DNA of 64,000 nt from JBBDIX01 sp050486225 (GCA_050486225.1 JBJHCV010000003.1:186001-250000); one strand, 5' to 3'; counted from the stretch's first letter, positions 25,860 through 34,371 are shown. Program-made: numbers and translations. The notes: generated by a model from the sequence alone, not told the origin.

Positions 25860-27233
25860 ATGGATCAGACCGTTGAAGCACTGACCGACATCACGCTGAG
25901 CGTGTCGTACGAGCAGTTGTCGTCGGAGGTCGTCGAGTTCGCGACGCGCTTCCTCGTCGACACCCTCGCCTGCGCGATGGGCGCCTACTCGGCGCCTCCG
26001 GTGGAGATGGGTCGCCGCATCGCCCCGGACCTGCGGGGTTCGAACGAGTCGATGAAGGCGCGCGCGATCGGTGACTCCGAGCGCGAGACCACCCTCGAGG
26101 CGGTGTCGTTCGTCAACTCGGCGATGATCCGTTACCTCGACCTCAACGACCAGTACCCGGGTGGCCACCCCAGCGACGCGCTCGGCCCGGTCATCGCCCT
26201 CGCAGACCTGCTGGACAGGTCGGGCCGGGAACTGATCGAGGCGACGGTCGCCCTCTACGAGGTCTACCTCCGGATCTGCGCGAACGCGAAGCTGCACAAC
26301 CAGGGTTGGGACCAGGGTGCGCTCGTCGCGATCGGGACGGCGGCTGGTTGCAGCAGGCTGCTCGGGTTCGACCGCGACCAGACACGCAACGCCATCTCGA
26401 TCGCGGCGGTGTCGCAGGTCCCGCTCCGGGCGACTCGCGCCGGACACCTGTCGCTGTGGAAGGGTGCGTCGACGGCGTTCGCCGCGAGCGCGGCGCTCTA
26501 CTCGACGCGTCTCGCCGGTGAGGGCATGACCGGTCCCGACTCGCCGATCGACGGCAAGCACGGGCTCAAGCAGCAGACCGTCGGCGACTTCGACATCGAG
26601 CCGTTCGACGCGTCGGATCCCGCGACGTACCTGATCGGGCGGACACGCCTGAAGTACTGGCCCGTCGAGTACAACCTCCAGCCTGCGGTGTGGGCCGGCA
26701 TCGAACTGCGCGACATCGTCCAGCCCGACGACATCGAGTCGATCGCCGTCGACACCTACGTGTGGACGTGGCGTGAAACGGGTTCCGAGCCGGAGAAGTG
26801 GGAACCGACCAGCAGGGAGACCGCGGACCACAGCCTCCCGTACGTGATGGCGTACGCGTTGCGGCACGGCGAGGTGGGCGTGGAGGCGTTCGAGTCCGAC
26901 GAGTTCCTCCAGCCCGACATGCGTGCGCTCATGAAGAAGATCACCGTCGAGGTGGACGACGACCTGGAGGCCCGCTTCCCGGCCGAGATCTGTCTGAACG
27001 CGACGGTGACCGACCGGTCGGGCAACGTGCACCGCATCGAGATCGTCAACCCGAAGGGGCACTCGGACAACCCGATGGACGCCGACGACGTGTCCACGAA
27101 GTTCCGCCGGTGCGCGATCCCGACACTGGACGCCGCAGCGGCGGACCGGGCGCTCGACGCCTGGTGGGCGATCGCAGAGGACGGCGCCTCGGTGCGGGCC
27201 GCGCTCGACACCCTGGTCGTGACGAACGGCTGA
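25860..27233 (+). CDS. MmgE/PrpD family protein, copy 1
   Basis: The 457-residue protein shows the MmgE/PrpD architecture: a helical N-terminal domain with FLVDTLACAMGAY and LDLNDQYPGGHPSDALG, plus a C-terminal lid domain (EYNLQPAVWAGIELRD, CLNATVTD). The family includes 2-methylcitrate dehydratase, cis-aconitate decarboxylase and iminodisuccinate epimerase. Context is a tricarboxylate-type transporter, so a polycarboxylate substrate is likely but unidentified. The ATG has AGGAG at good spacing. Copy 2 lies at 32.5 kb and is highly similar along its full length. A strong terminator follows. Confidence 0.9.
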   Translation: MDQTVEALTDITLSVSYEQLSSEVVEFATRFLVDTLACAMGAYSAPPVEMGRRIAPDLRGSNESMKARAIGDSERETTLEAVSFVNSAMIRYLDLNDQYPGGHPSDALGPVIALADLLDRSGRELIEATVALYEVYLRICANAKLHNQGWDQGALVAIGTAAGCSRLLGFDRDQTRNAISIAAVSQVPLRATRAGHLSLWKGASTAFAASAALYSTRLAGEGMTGPDSPIDGKHGLKQQTVGDFDIEPFDASDPATYLIGRTRLKYWPVEYNLQPAVWAGIELRDIVQPDDIESIAVDTYVWTWRETGSEPEKWEPTSRETADHSLPYVMAYALRHGEVGVEAFESDEFLQPDMRALMKKITVEVDDDLEARFPAEICLNATVTDRSGNVHRIEIVNPKGHSDNPMDADDVSTKFRRCAIPTLDAAAADRALDAWWAIAEDGASVRAALDTLVVTNG

Positions 27234-27246
27234 GGTCGGAAGTCCT

Positions 27247-27289
27247 CACGGAGCGGGGCCTGTGCGTGACGTGCAGGCCCCGCTCCGTG
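27247..27289 (+). terminator. Terminator after MmgE/PrpD copy 1
   Basis: A perfect 16-bp stem (27247-27262 with 27274-27289) with an 11-nt loop starts 14 bp after the stop codon. It separates this gene from the tctC1 unit. The 331-bp gap 27234-27564 holds this hairpin, a 13-bp direct repeat ACCCGATGACGGC (27320-27332 and 27376-27388), the tctC1 promoter and a 125-nt leader. Confidence 0.75.
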
Positions 27290-27411
27290 CTGCTGGGTCT
27301 CGTCCGGGTCCGCCAGGGAACCCGATGACGGCAGCCGGCGGGCACGCGTCGGGAGCAGCCGCCCGATGTCGGTGTACCCGATGACGGCCGACGCAGCCTC
27401 GTGACATCCCG

Positions 27412-27439
27412 TTGACACCAGGTGTCGCCTTGTTAGGGT
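27412..27439 (+). promoter_or_regulatory. Promoter of tctC1 with palindromic operator candidate
   Basis: TTGACA (27412-27417) and TAGGGT (27434-27439) are 16 bp apart. A perfect palindrome GACACC-A-GGTGTC (27414-27426) overlaps the -35 box and spacer. This is a good place for a repressor. The paralogous tctC2 promoter has the same -35 box, spacing and TAGxGT -10 but lacks the palindrome. Confidence 0.6.
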
Positions 27440-27564
27440 CGGTCGCACCCGGTCCCGGCCCTCCGCGCACGACGGCCACCCGGCAGGTGAGGTTCCGTCG
27501 TGGGCGACGAGTGCCAGGCGTGTGCCCTCGGTGGCCGGGTCCGATCCCTTGGGAGGGGGATGTC

Positions 27565-28683
27565 ATGGCCCAGAGCCCTGTGAGACGAGCCCGAGTCGTC
27601 GCGTTCGTCGCGGTACTGGCGATGATCATCGCGGCCTGTGGATCCGACGAGCCCGCCGCCGAACCGGCGCCGGAACCGGCGCCCGAACCGGAGGCGGCGG
27701 AGGAACCAGAGCCGGAGGAACCGGCCGCCCCTGAGCACGACTACCAGGACGGCGACGTCATCCGTCTCGTGCTCGGGACCAATCCCGGTGGTGGGTTCGA
27801 CTTCGCGACGCAGGCGCTGGAGGGTCCCTGGCAGGAGGAGATCCGGCGACTGACCGGCGCGAACGTCACCATCCAGCGGGAGTACATCCCCGGTGGTTCC
27901 CACCTGGTCGCGATGCAGCACGTGGATGCCGCAGAACCCGATGGTCGGACGGTCCAGTACGTGGCCATCGACACCGCCGGGGGGCACGTGGCGATCGGAG
28001 AGGCCGACGTCGCGTTCGCCGACTGGTCGCACGTCGGTGCGCTGAACTCGGTGGGCCGTGGGTTCCTGGCCCGGGCCTCGCTCGTCGACGACGTCGGTGG
28101 GGACCTGACCTTCGCGAACCTCGCGGAGTACTCGCAGCAGCAGTCGATCCTGATCGGTGCCACGGTCGGCCACGACACCGAGATGATGTTCGGCATGATG
28201 GCGGAGCGCGGCCTGCCCATCAACATCGACATGGTCCAGTACGACGGGACGTCGGTGATGACCACGGCACTGATCCGCGGCGAGATCGACCTCGCGGTGG
28301 CCAACACCGCGGCGTTCGTCCCGGCCGTGCAGGACAACCCGGACGACCTGGTGTTCATGGTCCACATGGGCTGTGAGCGTTCGCCGGACCCGGACCTCGC
28401 GGACGTTCCGTCGATCATGGAGGAGAACCCGCCGGGCGCGAGGGAGGCCTGCGAGCTCTTCCAGACCTCGACACGGATCATCTCCGGGCCGGCGGGCATG
28501 CACGAGGGCAACTTCGCCGTGCTGGCCGAGGCGATGCGAAACGTCGTGACCGACCCGAACTTCATCCAGGAGTTCATGGACTTCACGGGGACCGATGCCG
28601 TGTGGCTCGAACCCGACGAGGTCTCCCGCGTGACGAGGGACACGATCAGCGTGTACCAGGAGTTCATGCATCTCATCAGCTGA
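27565..28683 (+). CDS. TctC-like solute-binding lipoprotein, copy 1 (tripartite tricarboxylate transporter)
   Basis: The 372-residue protein has a signal peptide with lipobox IIAAC (Cys27), then a Pro/Glu/Ala linker (EPAPEPAPEPEAAEEPEPEE) and a periplasmic-type binding domain of the TTT/Bug class: LGTNPGGGFDFATQ early, then the NIDMVQYDGTSVMTTALIRGEIDLAVANTAA segment typical of these proteins. It would capture a carboxylate outside the membrane and deliver it to TctAB. It carries a GGGAGGGGG ribosome-binding site. The neighbouring copy 2 arose by tandem duplication including promoter and leader. Ligand unknown. Confidence 0.85.
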   Translation: MAQSPVRRARVVAFVAVLAMIIAACGSDEPAAEPAPEPAPEPEAAEEPEPEEPAAPEHDYQDGDVIRLVLGTNPGGGFDFATQALEGPWQEEIRRLTGANVTIQREYIPGGSHLVAMQHVDAAEPDGRTVQYVAIDTAGGHVAIGEADVAFADWSHVGALNSVGRGFLARASLVDDVGGDLTFANLAEYSQQQSILIGATVGHDTEMMFGMMAERGLPINIDMVQYDGTSVMTTALIRGEIDLAVANTAAFVPAVQDNPDDLVFMVHMGCERSPDPDLADVPSIMEENPPGAREACELFQTSTRIISGPAGMHEGNFAVLAEAMRNVVTDPNFIQEFMDFTGTDAVWLEPDEVSRVTRDTISVYQEFMHLIS

Positions 28684-28703
28684 TCCGTGCGGTTCGTCGA
28701 CGA

Positions 28704-28747
28704 CCGTGTCGCTCGGGGGGGGGCAGGTGACTCCTCGAGCGACACGG
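28704..28747 (+). terminator. Terminator after tctC1
   Basis: A perfect 12-bp stem (28704-28715 with 28736-28747) encloses a loop with a run of nine G. It begins 20 bp after the stop. The rest of the 286-bp gap to 28969 holds the tctC2 promoter and its 126-nt leader. Confidence 0.7.
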
Positions 28748-28815
28748 ACGCACCGATCCGGTGCAGTCCGCGTCGACCGGGCCTGCTCGCGACGACTCGA
28801 TTGCAGACCTTGATG

Positions 28816-28843
28816 TTGACAATCCGGTGGCGCTTGTTAGTGT
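28816..28843 (+). promoter_or_regulatory. Promoter of tctC2
   Basis: TTGACA (28816-28821) and TAGTGT (28838-28843) are 16 bp apart. This matches the tctC1 promoter position by position, 1404 bp downstream. TGTTGACA here resembles the sequences near 25750 and 34350. Confidence 0.6.
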
Positions 28844-28969
28844 CCGCGACACCCGGTCCCGGCCCTCCGCAGACGATTGCCACCCCATCAGGCGGTGGTT
28901 CTGAGTCCACGGCGAGTGCCAGGCGTGTGCCCTTGGTGGCCGGGTCCGATCCTCTGGGAGGGGGATGTC

Positions 28970-30094
28970 ATGGTGCAGAGTCTCGTGAGTCGTCTCCGCG
29001 TTGTCGCACTGGTCGCCGCACTGGCAATGATCATCGCGGCCTGTGGATCCGACGAGCCGGCCGCCGAACCGGCGCCGGAACCGGCGCCCGAACCGGAGGC
29101 GGCGGAGGAACCAGAGCCGGAGGAACCGGCTGCCCCTGAGCACGACTACCAGGACGGCGACGTCATCCGTCTCGTGCTCGGAACCAGCCCCGGTGGTGGC
29201 TTCGACTTCGCGACGCAGGCGATCGAAGGGCCGTGGCAGGAGCAGATCCGGGAGCTGACCGGCGCGAACGTCACGATCCAGCGGGAGTACCTGCCCGGCG
29301 GCGCACACCTCGTCGCCATGCAGCACCTTGCCGGTTCGGAACCCGATGGCCGAACGGTGCAGTACCTGGCCATCGACACCGCGGTCGGCCACATCGCCGT
29401 CGGCGGTGAGGACGTCAACTACCTCGACTGGTCGCACATCGGCGGCGTCAACCGCGTGGGCCGTGGGTTCCTGGCCCGGGCCTCGCTCATCGACGACGTC
29501 GGTGGGGACCTGACCTTCGCGAACCTTGCGGAGTACTCGCAGCAGCAGTCCATCCTGATCGGTCACACCGGTGGTCGCGAGGACACCGAGATGATGTTCG
29601 GGCTGATGGCCGAGGAGGGCCTGCCGATCAACGTCGACTACGTCCAGTACGACGGGACGTCGGTGATGACCACGGCACTGATCCGCGGCGAGATCGACCT
29701 GTCGGTGGCCAACACCGCGGCGTTCCTGCCGGCGGTGCAGGACAACCCGGACGACCTGGTGTTCATGGTCCACATGGGCTGTGAGCGTTCCCCGGATCCG
29801 GATCTTGCGGACGTGCCGTCGATCATGGAGGAGAACCCGCCGGGCGCGAGCGTGGCCTGCGAACTCTTCCAGACCTCGACCCGCATCGTGACGGCGCCGG
29901 CCGGGACCCACGAGGGCAACCTCGCGGTGCTCGTCCAGGCGCTGGAGAACGTCCTCACCGACCCGGACTTCATCGAGGAGTTCATGGACTTCACGGGGAC
30001 GGATGCCGTGTGGCTGTCGCCTGCGGAGGTGGACCGCGTCTCCAGGGCGATGATCGAGGCGTACGAGTCCTACATGCACCTGATCACCTCGTGA
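28970..30094 (+). CDS. TctC-like solute-binding lipoprotein, copy 2
   Basis: The 374-residue paralogue of the preceding gene has the same lipobox IIAAC and an identical Pro/Glu/Ala linker. The signal peptide and linker are nearly identical to copy 1, while divergence is concentrated in the binding domain (for example the LDWSHIGGVNRVG and GHTGGREDTEMM regions, the latter two residues longer). This pattern suggests duplication followed by ligand divergence. It is followed by overlapping hairpins and then the fused permease. Two binding proteins for one membrane unit would widen the substrate range (inference). Confidence 0.85.
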   Translation: MVQSLVSRLRVVALVAALAMIIAACGSDEPAAEPAPEPAPEPEAAEEPEPEEPAAPEHDYQDGDVIRLVLGTSPGGGFDFATQAIEGPWQEQIRELTGANVTIQREYLPGGAHLVAMQHLAGSEPDGRTVQYLAIDTAVGHIAVGGEDVNYLDWSHIGGVNRVGRGFLARASLIDDVGGDLTFANLAEYSQQQSILIGHTGGREDTEMMFGLMAEEGLPINVDYVQYDGTSVMTTALIRGEIDLSVANTAAFLPAVQDNPDDLVFMVHMGCERSPDPDLADVPSIMEENPPGASVACELFQTSTRIVTAPAGTHEGNLAVLVQALENVLTDPDFIEEFMDFTGTDAVWLSPAEVDRVSRAMIEAYESYMHLITS

Positions 30095-30111
30095 TCCACG
30101 AGTGATGCACG

Positions 30112-30179
30112 CCCGTGCCGCTCGAGGGCGCGTCAGTCCTCGAGCGGCACGGGACGAGTCGGTGGCACGACTCGTCCCG
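30112..30179 (+). terminator. Two overlapping hairpins between tctC2 and tctAB
   Basis: A perfect 15-bp stem pairs 30112-30126 with 30139-30153. A perfect 11-bp stem pairs 30150-30160 with 30169-30179. They share 30150-30153, so only one can form fully. The first is a terminator-type hairpin 17 bp after the tctC2 stop. This may let a fraction of transcripts read into tctAB, giving more binding protein than permease. Confidence 0.65.
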
Positions 30180-30276
30180 GCCTCCCCGCTCGGCTCGGCG
30201 TCCCCGAGTGGGAGCAGGGACCGGGACGACCCCGTCCGGCTGGGAGAGCCGGATTCCTCGAGTACAGGTGGGAGCC

Positions 30277-32373
30277 ATGTTCGCGACCGTTCCGGACGCC
30301 GTGTCGCTGTTCTTCCAGCCGGGCACCCTGCTGATCCTCGTGATCGCACTGGTCGTCGGGATGGCCACGTCCATCCTGCCGGGCATCGGCACGGTGCTCA
30401 CCATCGCGCTGCTCATGAGCTTCACCTTCGCGATGGAGCCGCACGTCGGCATCATGTTCCTGGTCGTGCTCATCGGTGCCGGTGGCTTCTCCGGCGCGAT
30501 GACGTCGATCCTCATCAACGTCCCGGGTGAGACCCAGAACGCCGCGACACTGCTCGACGGCTACCCGATGAGCCAGCAGGGTCGCGCGGGTGAGGCCATC
30601 GGCGCGGCGGCGGTCGCCTCGGCGCTGGGCGCGGCGCTGGGCGTCGTCGTGCTGGTCGCGTCGATCCCGTTCATGCGGAGCCTGATCCTCGCGTTCGGGC
30701 CGCCGGAGATGTTCGCCATGACGGTGGCCGGCATCGCCCTGATCTCCGTGATCGCGAAGGGCAATCCCATCAAGGGCCTCGTCGCCGGGATGGTCGGCAT
30801 GGCGATCGGGTTCATCGGCACCCCGCAGGCCTTCGGGGGCCAACGGTTCACGTTCGGGTTCCCCCAGGTCTACGAGGGCATCCCGCTCGTCCCGCTGATC
30901 ATCGGGCTGTTCGCCATCCCCGAGGTCTACGAACTGCTGCGCAAGAACCGCCCGGTCAGCCAGACGGGCAAGTTGGTCGCCGGCGGCATCCGCCGAGGCA
31001 TGGTCTCGGTCCTGCGGCACCCCGTCACACTGGTGCGCAGCAGCGTCATCGGGACCGGCGTGGGGATCATCCCGGGTGTGGGCGCCTCCGTGGCGCCGTG
31101 GATCGCCTACTTCGTCGAGAAGCAGCGTTCCAGCGACCCCGACAGCTTCGGCAACGGCAACGTGCTGGGCGTGATCGCCCCCGAGGCGTCGAACGACTCG
31201 AAGGACGGCGGCGCGATGATGCCGCTGCTCGCGTTCGGGATCCCGGGAAGTCTGGCGTGGGCGCTGGTGCTCTCCGCGTTCCTGTTCCACAACATCCTGC
31301 CCGGCCAGCGGCTGTTCCAGGGCAACATGGAACTCGTCTGGCTCATGATCTTCGCCCTGCTGTTCGCCAACTTCGGCACTTCGATCGTCGGCCTCGCGCT
31401 CGCGAACGTGCTGATCAAGATCACGCTTGTCCCGGCGGTGGTGCTCGCGCCGATCGTGATGGTGCTGGCCATGGTCGGGTCGTTCGCCAGCCACCGCGCC
31501 CTGTTCTCCGTAGGTGTCGCCGTCGTGGTCGGGTTCATCGCGATCGGGATGGAACGGGCCAACTACCCACGACCACCCGTGCTGATCGCGTTCGTGCTGT
31601 TCCCGATGGTCGAGCGCTACTTCCAGCAGTCCCTGCAGATCTCGCGCGGGTCCTACGAGTTCTTCCTCCGCCCGATCACGTTCGGCATCCTGCTCGTGAT
31701 CGTCGCGACGCTGGCCTACCCGTTCGTCAAGGGTGGGATCACGACGATCCGCAGACGGCGGCGCGAGCGCGGCGGCGAGGTCCCGGCCGAGCGTGTCCCG
31801 GTCAGCACCGCAGGCGGGGGTACGCCCACGACCGCAGGCGACGGTGGGCTCGAGCGCGCCCCCGAGGAGACTCCGACGGCGGCGACGGTCCTGAAGGACC
31901 AGACCGGCCGTCGGGTCAGCCCGGTCGCCGGGGTCCTCGTCGGGGGGCTGTTCCTCGCGATGGCCGTGACGTTCCTGGCACTCAGTGGTGACCTGAACCC
32001 GAACGCCGCGAGGTTCCCCCGCATCGTGCTCACCCCGATGGTGGGTCTGCTGGCGGTGCTCGTGGTGATGGACGCCCGACGCCTGGTCGTCGCACGCCAG
32101 GAAGGGCTGCCCATCGCCGTCGAGCGTGAGCAGTTCAGCGACCTGTGGGTCGCCGGGTGGCTCGTGCTCCTTCCCGTGCTGATGATCCTGATCGGGATGG
32201 TCCCTGGTGCCGGCGTGTACGTGCTGCTCGCACGCCTCTTCTACGACCGGACCCCGTTCAGCCTTCCCAAGCTCCGGATGGGGCTGATCCTGGGGCTGGG
32301 CACCTCGTTCGGCATCCACGCGATCTTCACGCGGTACCTGCGCGTCCGACTCCTCGAAGGGTTCTTCCTGTGA
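30277..32373 (+). CDS. Fused TctA-TctB permease of a tripartite tricarboxylate transporter
   Basis: The 698-residue membrane protein has residues 1-500 as TctA: about 12 helices with SILPGIGTVLT, NVPGETQNAATLLDGYPM, GFIGTPQAFGGQRFTFG, and GIIPGVGASVAPWIAY. A charged Arg/Thr/Gly linker at about 500-545 leads to a TctB-like module (about 550-698) with four helices and the NAARFPRIV segment. TctA and TctB are normally separate proteins. It works with the TctC-like lipoproteins upstream, driven by an ion gradient. The ATG has GTGGGAG upstream. The fusion is continuous, with no frameshift seen. Confidence 0.9.
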   Translation: MFATVPDAVSLFFQPGTLLILVIALVVGMATSILPGIGTVLTIALLMSFTFAMEPHVGIMFLVVLIGAGGFSGAMTSILINVPGETQNAATLLDGYPMSQQGRAGEAIGAAAVASALGAALGVVVLVASIPFMRSLILAFGPPEMFAMTVAGIALISVIAKGNPIKGLVAGMVGMAIGFIGTPQAFGGQRFTFGFPQVYEGIPLVPLIIGLFAIPEVYELLRKNRPVSQTGKLVAGGIRRGMVSVLRHPVTLVRSSVIGTGVGIIPGVGASVAPWIAYFVEKQRSSDPDSFGNGNVLGVIAPEASNDSKDGGAMMPLLAFGIPGSLAWALVLSAFLFHNILPGQRLFQGNMELVWLMIFALLFANFGTSIVGLALANVLIKITLVPAVVLAPIVMVLAMVGSFASHRALFSVGVAVVVGFIAIGMERANYPRPPVLIAFVLFPMVERYFQQSLQISRGSYEFFLRPITFGILLVIVATLAYPFVKGGITTIRRRRRERGGEVPAERVPVSTAGGGTPTTAGDGGLERAPEETPTAATVLKDQTGRRVSPVAGVLVGGLFLAMAVTFLALSGDLNPNAARFPRIVLTPMVGLLAVLVVMDARRLVVARQEGLPIAVEREQFSDLWVAGWLVLLPVLMILIGMVPGAGVYVLLARLFYDRTPFSLPKLRMGLILGLGTSFGIHAIFTRYLRVRLLEGFFL

Positions 32374-32430
32374 CCCGGACCGGCCCCGACGCGCGACGCC
32401 CGACGCACACGACGAGTTCTGTTGCAGCAC

Positions 32431-32459
32431 GACCTGCCCGGCACCACGCCGGGCAGGTC
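32431..32459 (+). terminator. Terminator after tctAB
   Basis: A perfect 12-bp stem (32431-32442 with 32448-32459) with a 5-nt loop lies 57 bp after the stop and ahead of MmgE/PrpD copy 2. No clear promoter for that copy was seen in the remaining 53 bp, so the hairpin may be leaky. Confidence 0.7.
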
Positions 32460-32512
32460 ATCGATCATGCGGAGCACATGCTCACGCCACCCACGAGGGA
32501 GTGACACACGCC

Positions 32513-33883
32513 ATGGACAGTTCGCTCGAAGCACTCACCGACATCGCGATGAGCGTGTCGTACGACAAGCTCACGCCCGACACGGTCGCCTACGCCCGCC
32601 GGTTCCTCGTGGACTCGCTCGCGTGTGCGATGGGCGCCTTCTCGGAGAAGGGGATCGAGGCGACTCGTCGCGTGTCCCCCGACCTGCGTGGTTCGCAGGA
32701 GCCGATGAAGGCACGCGCGATCGGCGACGCGGAGCGTGAGACCACACTGGAGACCGTCACCTTCCTCAACTCGGGGATGATCCGCTACCTCGACTTCAAC
32801 GACCAGTACCCGGGCGGGCACCCGAGCGACGCGCTCGGCGGTCTCATCGCGCTCGCCGACGTGCTCGACAAGTCGGGACCGGAGCTCATCGAGGCGATCG
32901 TCATCGTCTACGAGATGTACATCCGCATCGCTGCGGCGAGGCTCTCCAAGAAGGGATGGGACCAGGGTGTGCAGGTCGCCATCGCCGCAGCCGGCGGCAC
33001 CGCCAGGCTGCTGGGCCTCGACCGGGACCAGACGCGCAACGCGATCTCGATCGCCGCGGTCTCACAGATGTCGATGCGCGCGACCCGCACCGGGAACCTG
33101 TCGCTGTGGAAGGGGCTCGCGGCGGCCTCTGCGGCGGCGGGATCGATGTACACCACGCGCCTGGCCGGTGAGGGTGTGACGGGCCCGGAGGCCCCCATCG
33201 ACGGCAAGTTCGGCCTCAAGCACCTGACCGGCAGCGAGTTCGAGATCGCGCCGTTCGACGCGTCCGACCCGAGCACCTACATGATCAGCGACACCCGCAT
33301 CAAGTACTGGCCGGTGGAGTACAACCTCCAGCCCGCCGTGTGGGCAGCGCTGGAGATCCGCGACCTCGTGAAGCCCGACGAGATCGCGTCGGTCCACGTC
33401 GAGGCCTACGAGGCGACCTACCGGGAGACGGCATCGGACCCGAGTCGCTGGGAGCCGACCACCCGGGAGACCGCCGACCACAGTCTTCCGTACGTGATGG
33501 TGTTCGCGCTCCGTCACGGTGAGGTCGGTCTGGAGGCGTTCGAGTCCGACGAGTTCCTCCTGCCGGAGGTGCGCGACCTGATGAGCAGGTTCACCGCCGA
33601 ACTGAGCGAGGAACTCGACGCACGCTGGCCGGCCGAGATCTGCCTGAACGCGACCCTGACGGACACGTCGGGCAACGAGCACCGCATCGAGATCGTCAAC
33701 CCGAAGGGTCACTCGAAGAACCCGATGGACGACGAGGACGTGTCGGTCAAGTTCCGTCGGTGCGCGATTCCAACCCTGGACGAGGCCGCCGTCGAGCGCG
33801 CACTCGAGGCGTGGTGGGCCATCGACCGTGACGGCGCGTCGGTGCGTGACGCGCTCGACACGCTCATCGTGGCACGCGCATGA
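32513..33883 (+). CDS. MmgE/PrpD family protein, copy 2
   Basis: The 456-residue protein is colinear with copy 1 at 25.9 kb (MDSSLEALTDIAMSVSYDKL versus MDQTVEALTDITLSVSYEQL), with identical blocks such as NDQYPGGHPSDALG and KYWPVEYNLQPAVWA. The two paralogues bracket the transporter genes. They may process related substrates or form a hetero-oligomer (inference). A DoxX-like gene overlaps its stop (ATGA). The ATG at 32513 aligns with the copy 1 start; a GTG at 32501 would add four residues. Confidence 0.9.
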   Translation: MDSSLEALTDIAMSVSYDKLTPDTVAYARRFLVDSLACAMGAFSEKGIEATRRVSPDLRGSQEPMKARAIGDAERETTLETVTFLNSGMIRYLDFNDQYPGGHPSDALGGLIALADVLDKSGPELIEAIVIVYEMYIRIAAARLSKKGWDQGVQVAIAAAGGTARLLGLDRDQTRNAISIAAVSQMSMRATRTGNLSLWKGLAAASAAAGSMYTTRLAGEGVTGPEAPIDGKFGLKHLTGSEFEIAPFDASDPSTYMISDTRIKYWPVEYNLQPAVWAALEIRDLVKPDEIASVHVEAYEATYRETASDPSRWEPTTRETADHSLPYVMVFALRHGEVGLEAFESDEFLLPEVRDLMSRFTAELSEELDARWPAEICLNATLTDTSGNEHRIEIVNPKGHSKNPMDDEDVSVKFRRCAIPTLDEAAVERALEAWWAIDRDGASVRDALDTLIVARA

Positions 33884-34278
33884 CGATCGAGGAGTTGGCG
33901 ATCGTCGTCGGACGTCTGCTGATCGCGGCGATCTTCATCCGCGGTGGGTTGATGAACGTGTGGCGGCCGCACCAGCACCAGATCGAGGCGGCGGCGCGGT
34001 TGCGCCTGCCGATGCCGAAGCTGATGGTTCGTCTCAACGCGGCCGCGATGTTCGTCGGTGGCACGCTGCTCGGCTTCGGGATCGCGCCGCAGCCGGGTGC
34101 GCTGCTGCTCGTCGCGACGATGATCCCGACGACCCTGTCGGCGCACCAGTTCTGGAAGGCAACCGAACCGCAGCAGCTTCGCATGCAGCTGCTGCACTTC
34201 CTGAAGAACGTCGCGATCGTCGGCGGGCTCCTGGTGGTGTTCGGCCTGGGTTCCGAACTGGCCCTGTTCGGCTGGTAG
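33880..34278 (+). CDS. DoxX-like membrane protein
   Basis: The 132-residue protein has four hydrophobic helices and the DoxX pattern: GRLLIAAIFIRGGLMNV in helix 1, LPMPKLMVRLNAAAMFVGG, a TTLSAHQFWK loop, and a final LKNVAIVGGLLVVF helix. DoxX-family proteins are small membrane proteins linked to quinone or redox partners, often of unknown role. The ATGA overlap with MmgE/PrpD copy 2 implies coupled expression. A long terminator follows. Confidence 0.85.
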   Translation: MTIEELAIVVGRLLIAAIFIRGGLMNVWRPHQHQIEAAARLRLPMPKLMVRLNAAAMFVGGTLLGFGIAPQPGALLLVATMIPTTLSAHQFWKATEPQQLRMQLLHFLKNVAIVGGLLVVFGLGSELALFGW

Positions 34279-34286
34279 CCAGTTCC

Positions 34287-34329
34287 GCCGGGCGCCACCG
34301 CGGACCTTCACGGTCGGGTGGCGCCCGGC
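34287..34329 (+). terminator. Terminator after the DoxX-like gene
   Basis: A perfect 13-bp stem pairs 34287-34299 with 34317-34329. A further inner GACC/GGTC pairing (34303-34306 with 34312-34315) extends it. It starts 9 bp after the stop and closes the MmgE2-DoxX unit. Confidence 0.75.
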
Positions 34330-34371
34330 ACGGGCAGCCATGCCACCTGTGTTGACATCTCTGGAGGACCT

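Noticed and set aside
27650..27735. Repeated Glu-Pro-Ala codons as a possible CRISPR or satellite repeat
   Set aside because: They are the coding sequence of the linker after the lipobox, identical in both tctC copies, without spacer/repeat periodicity.
28718..28726. A run of nine G as a possible phase-variable tract
   Set aside because: It is in the loop of the tctC1 terminator, outside coding sequence and away from the promoter spacer, so length changes would have little effect.
30133..32430. A 765-codon minus-strand frame opposite tctAB
   Set aside because: The translation is a low-complexity Asp/Glu/His/Arg sequence with no motif; it mirrors the hydrophobic codons of the permease.
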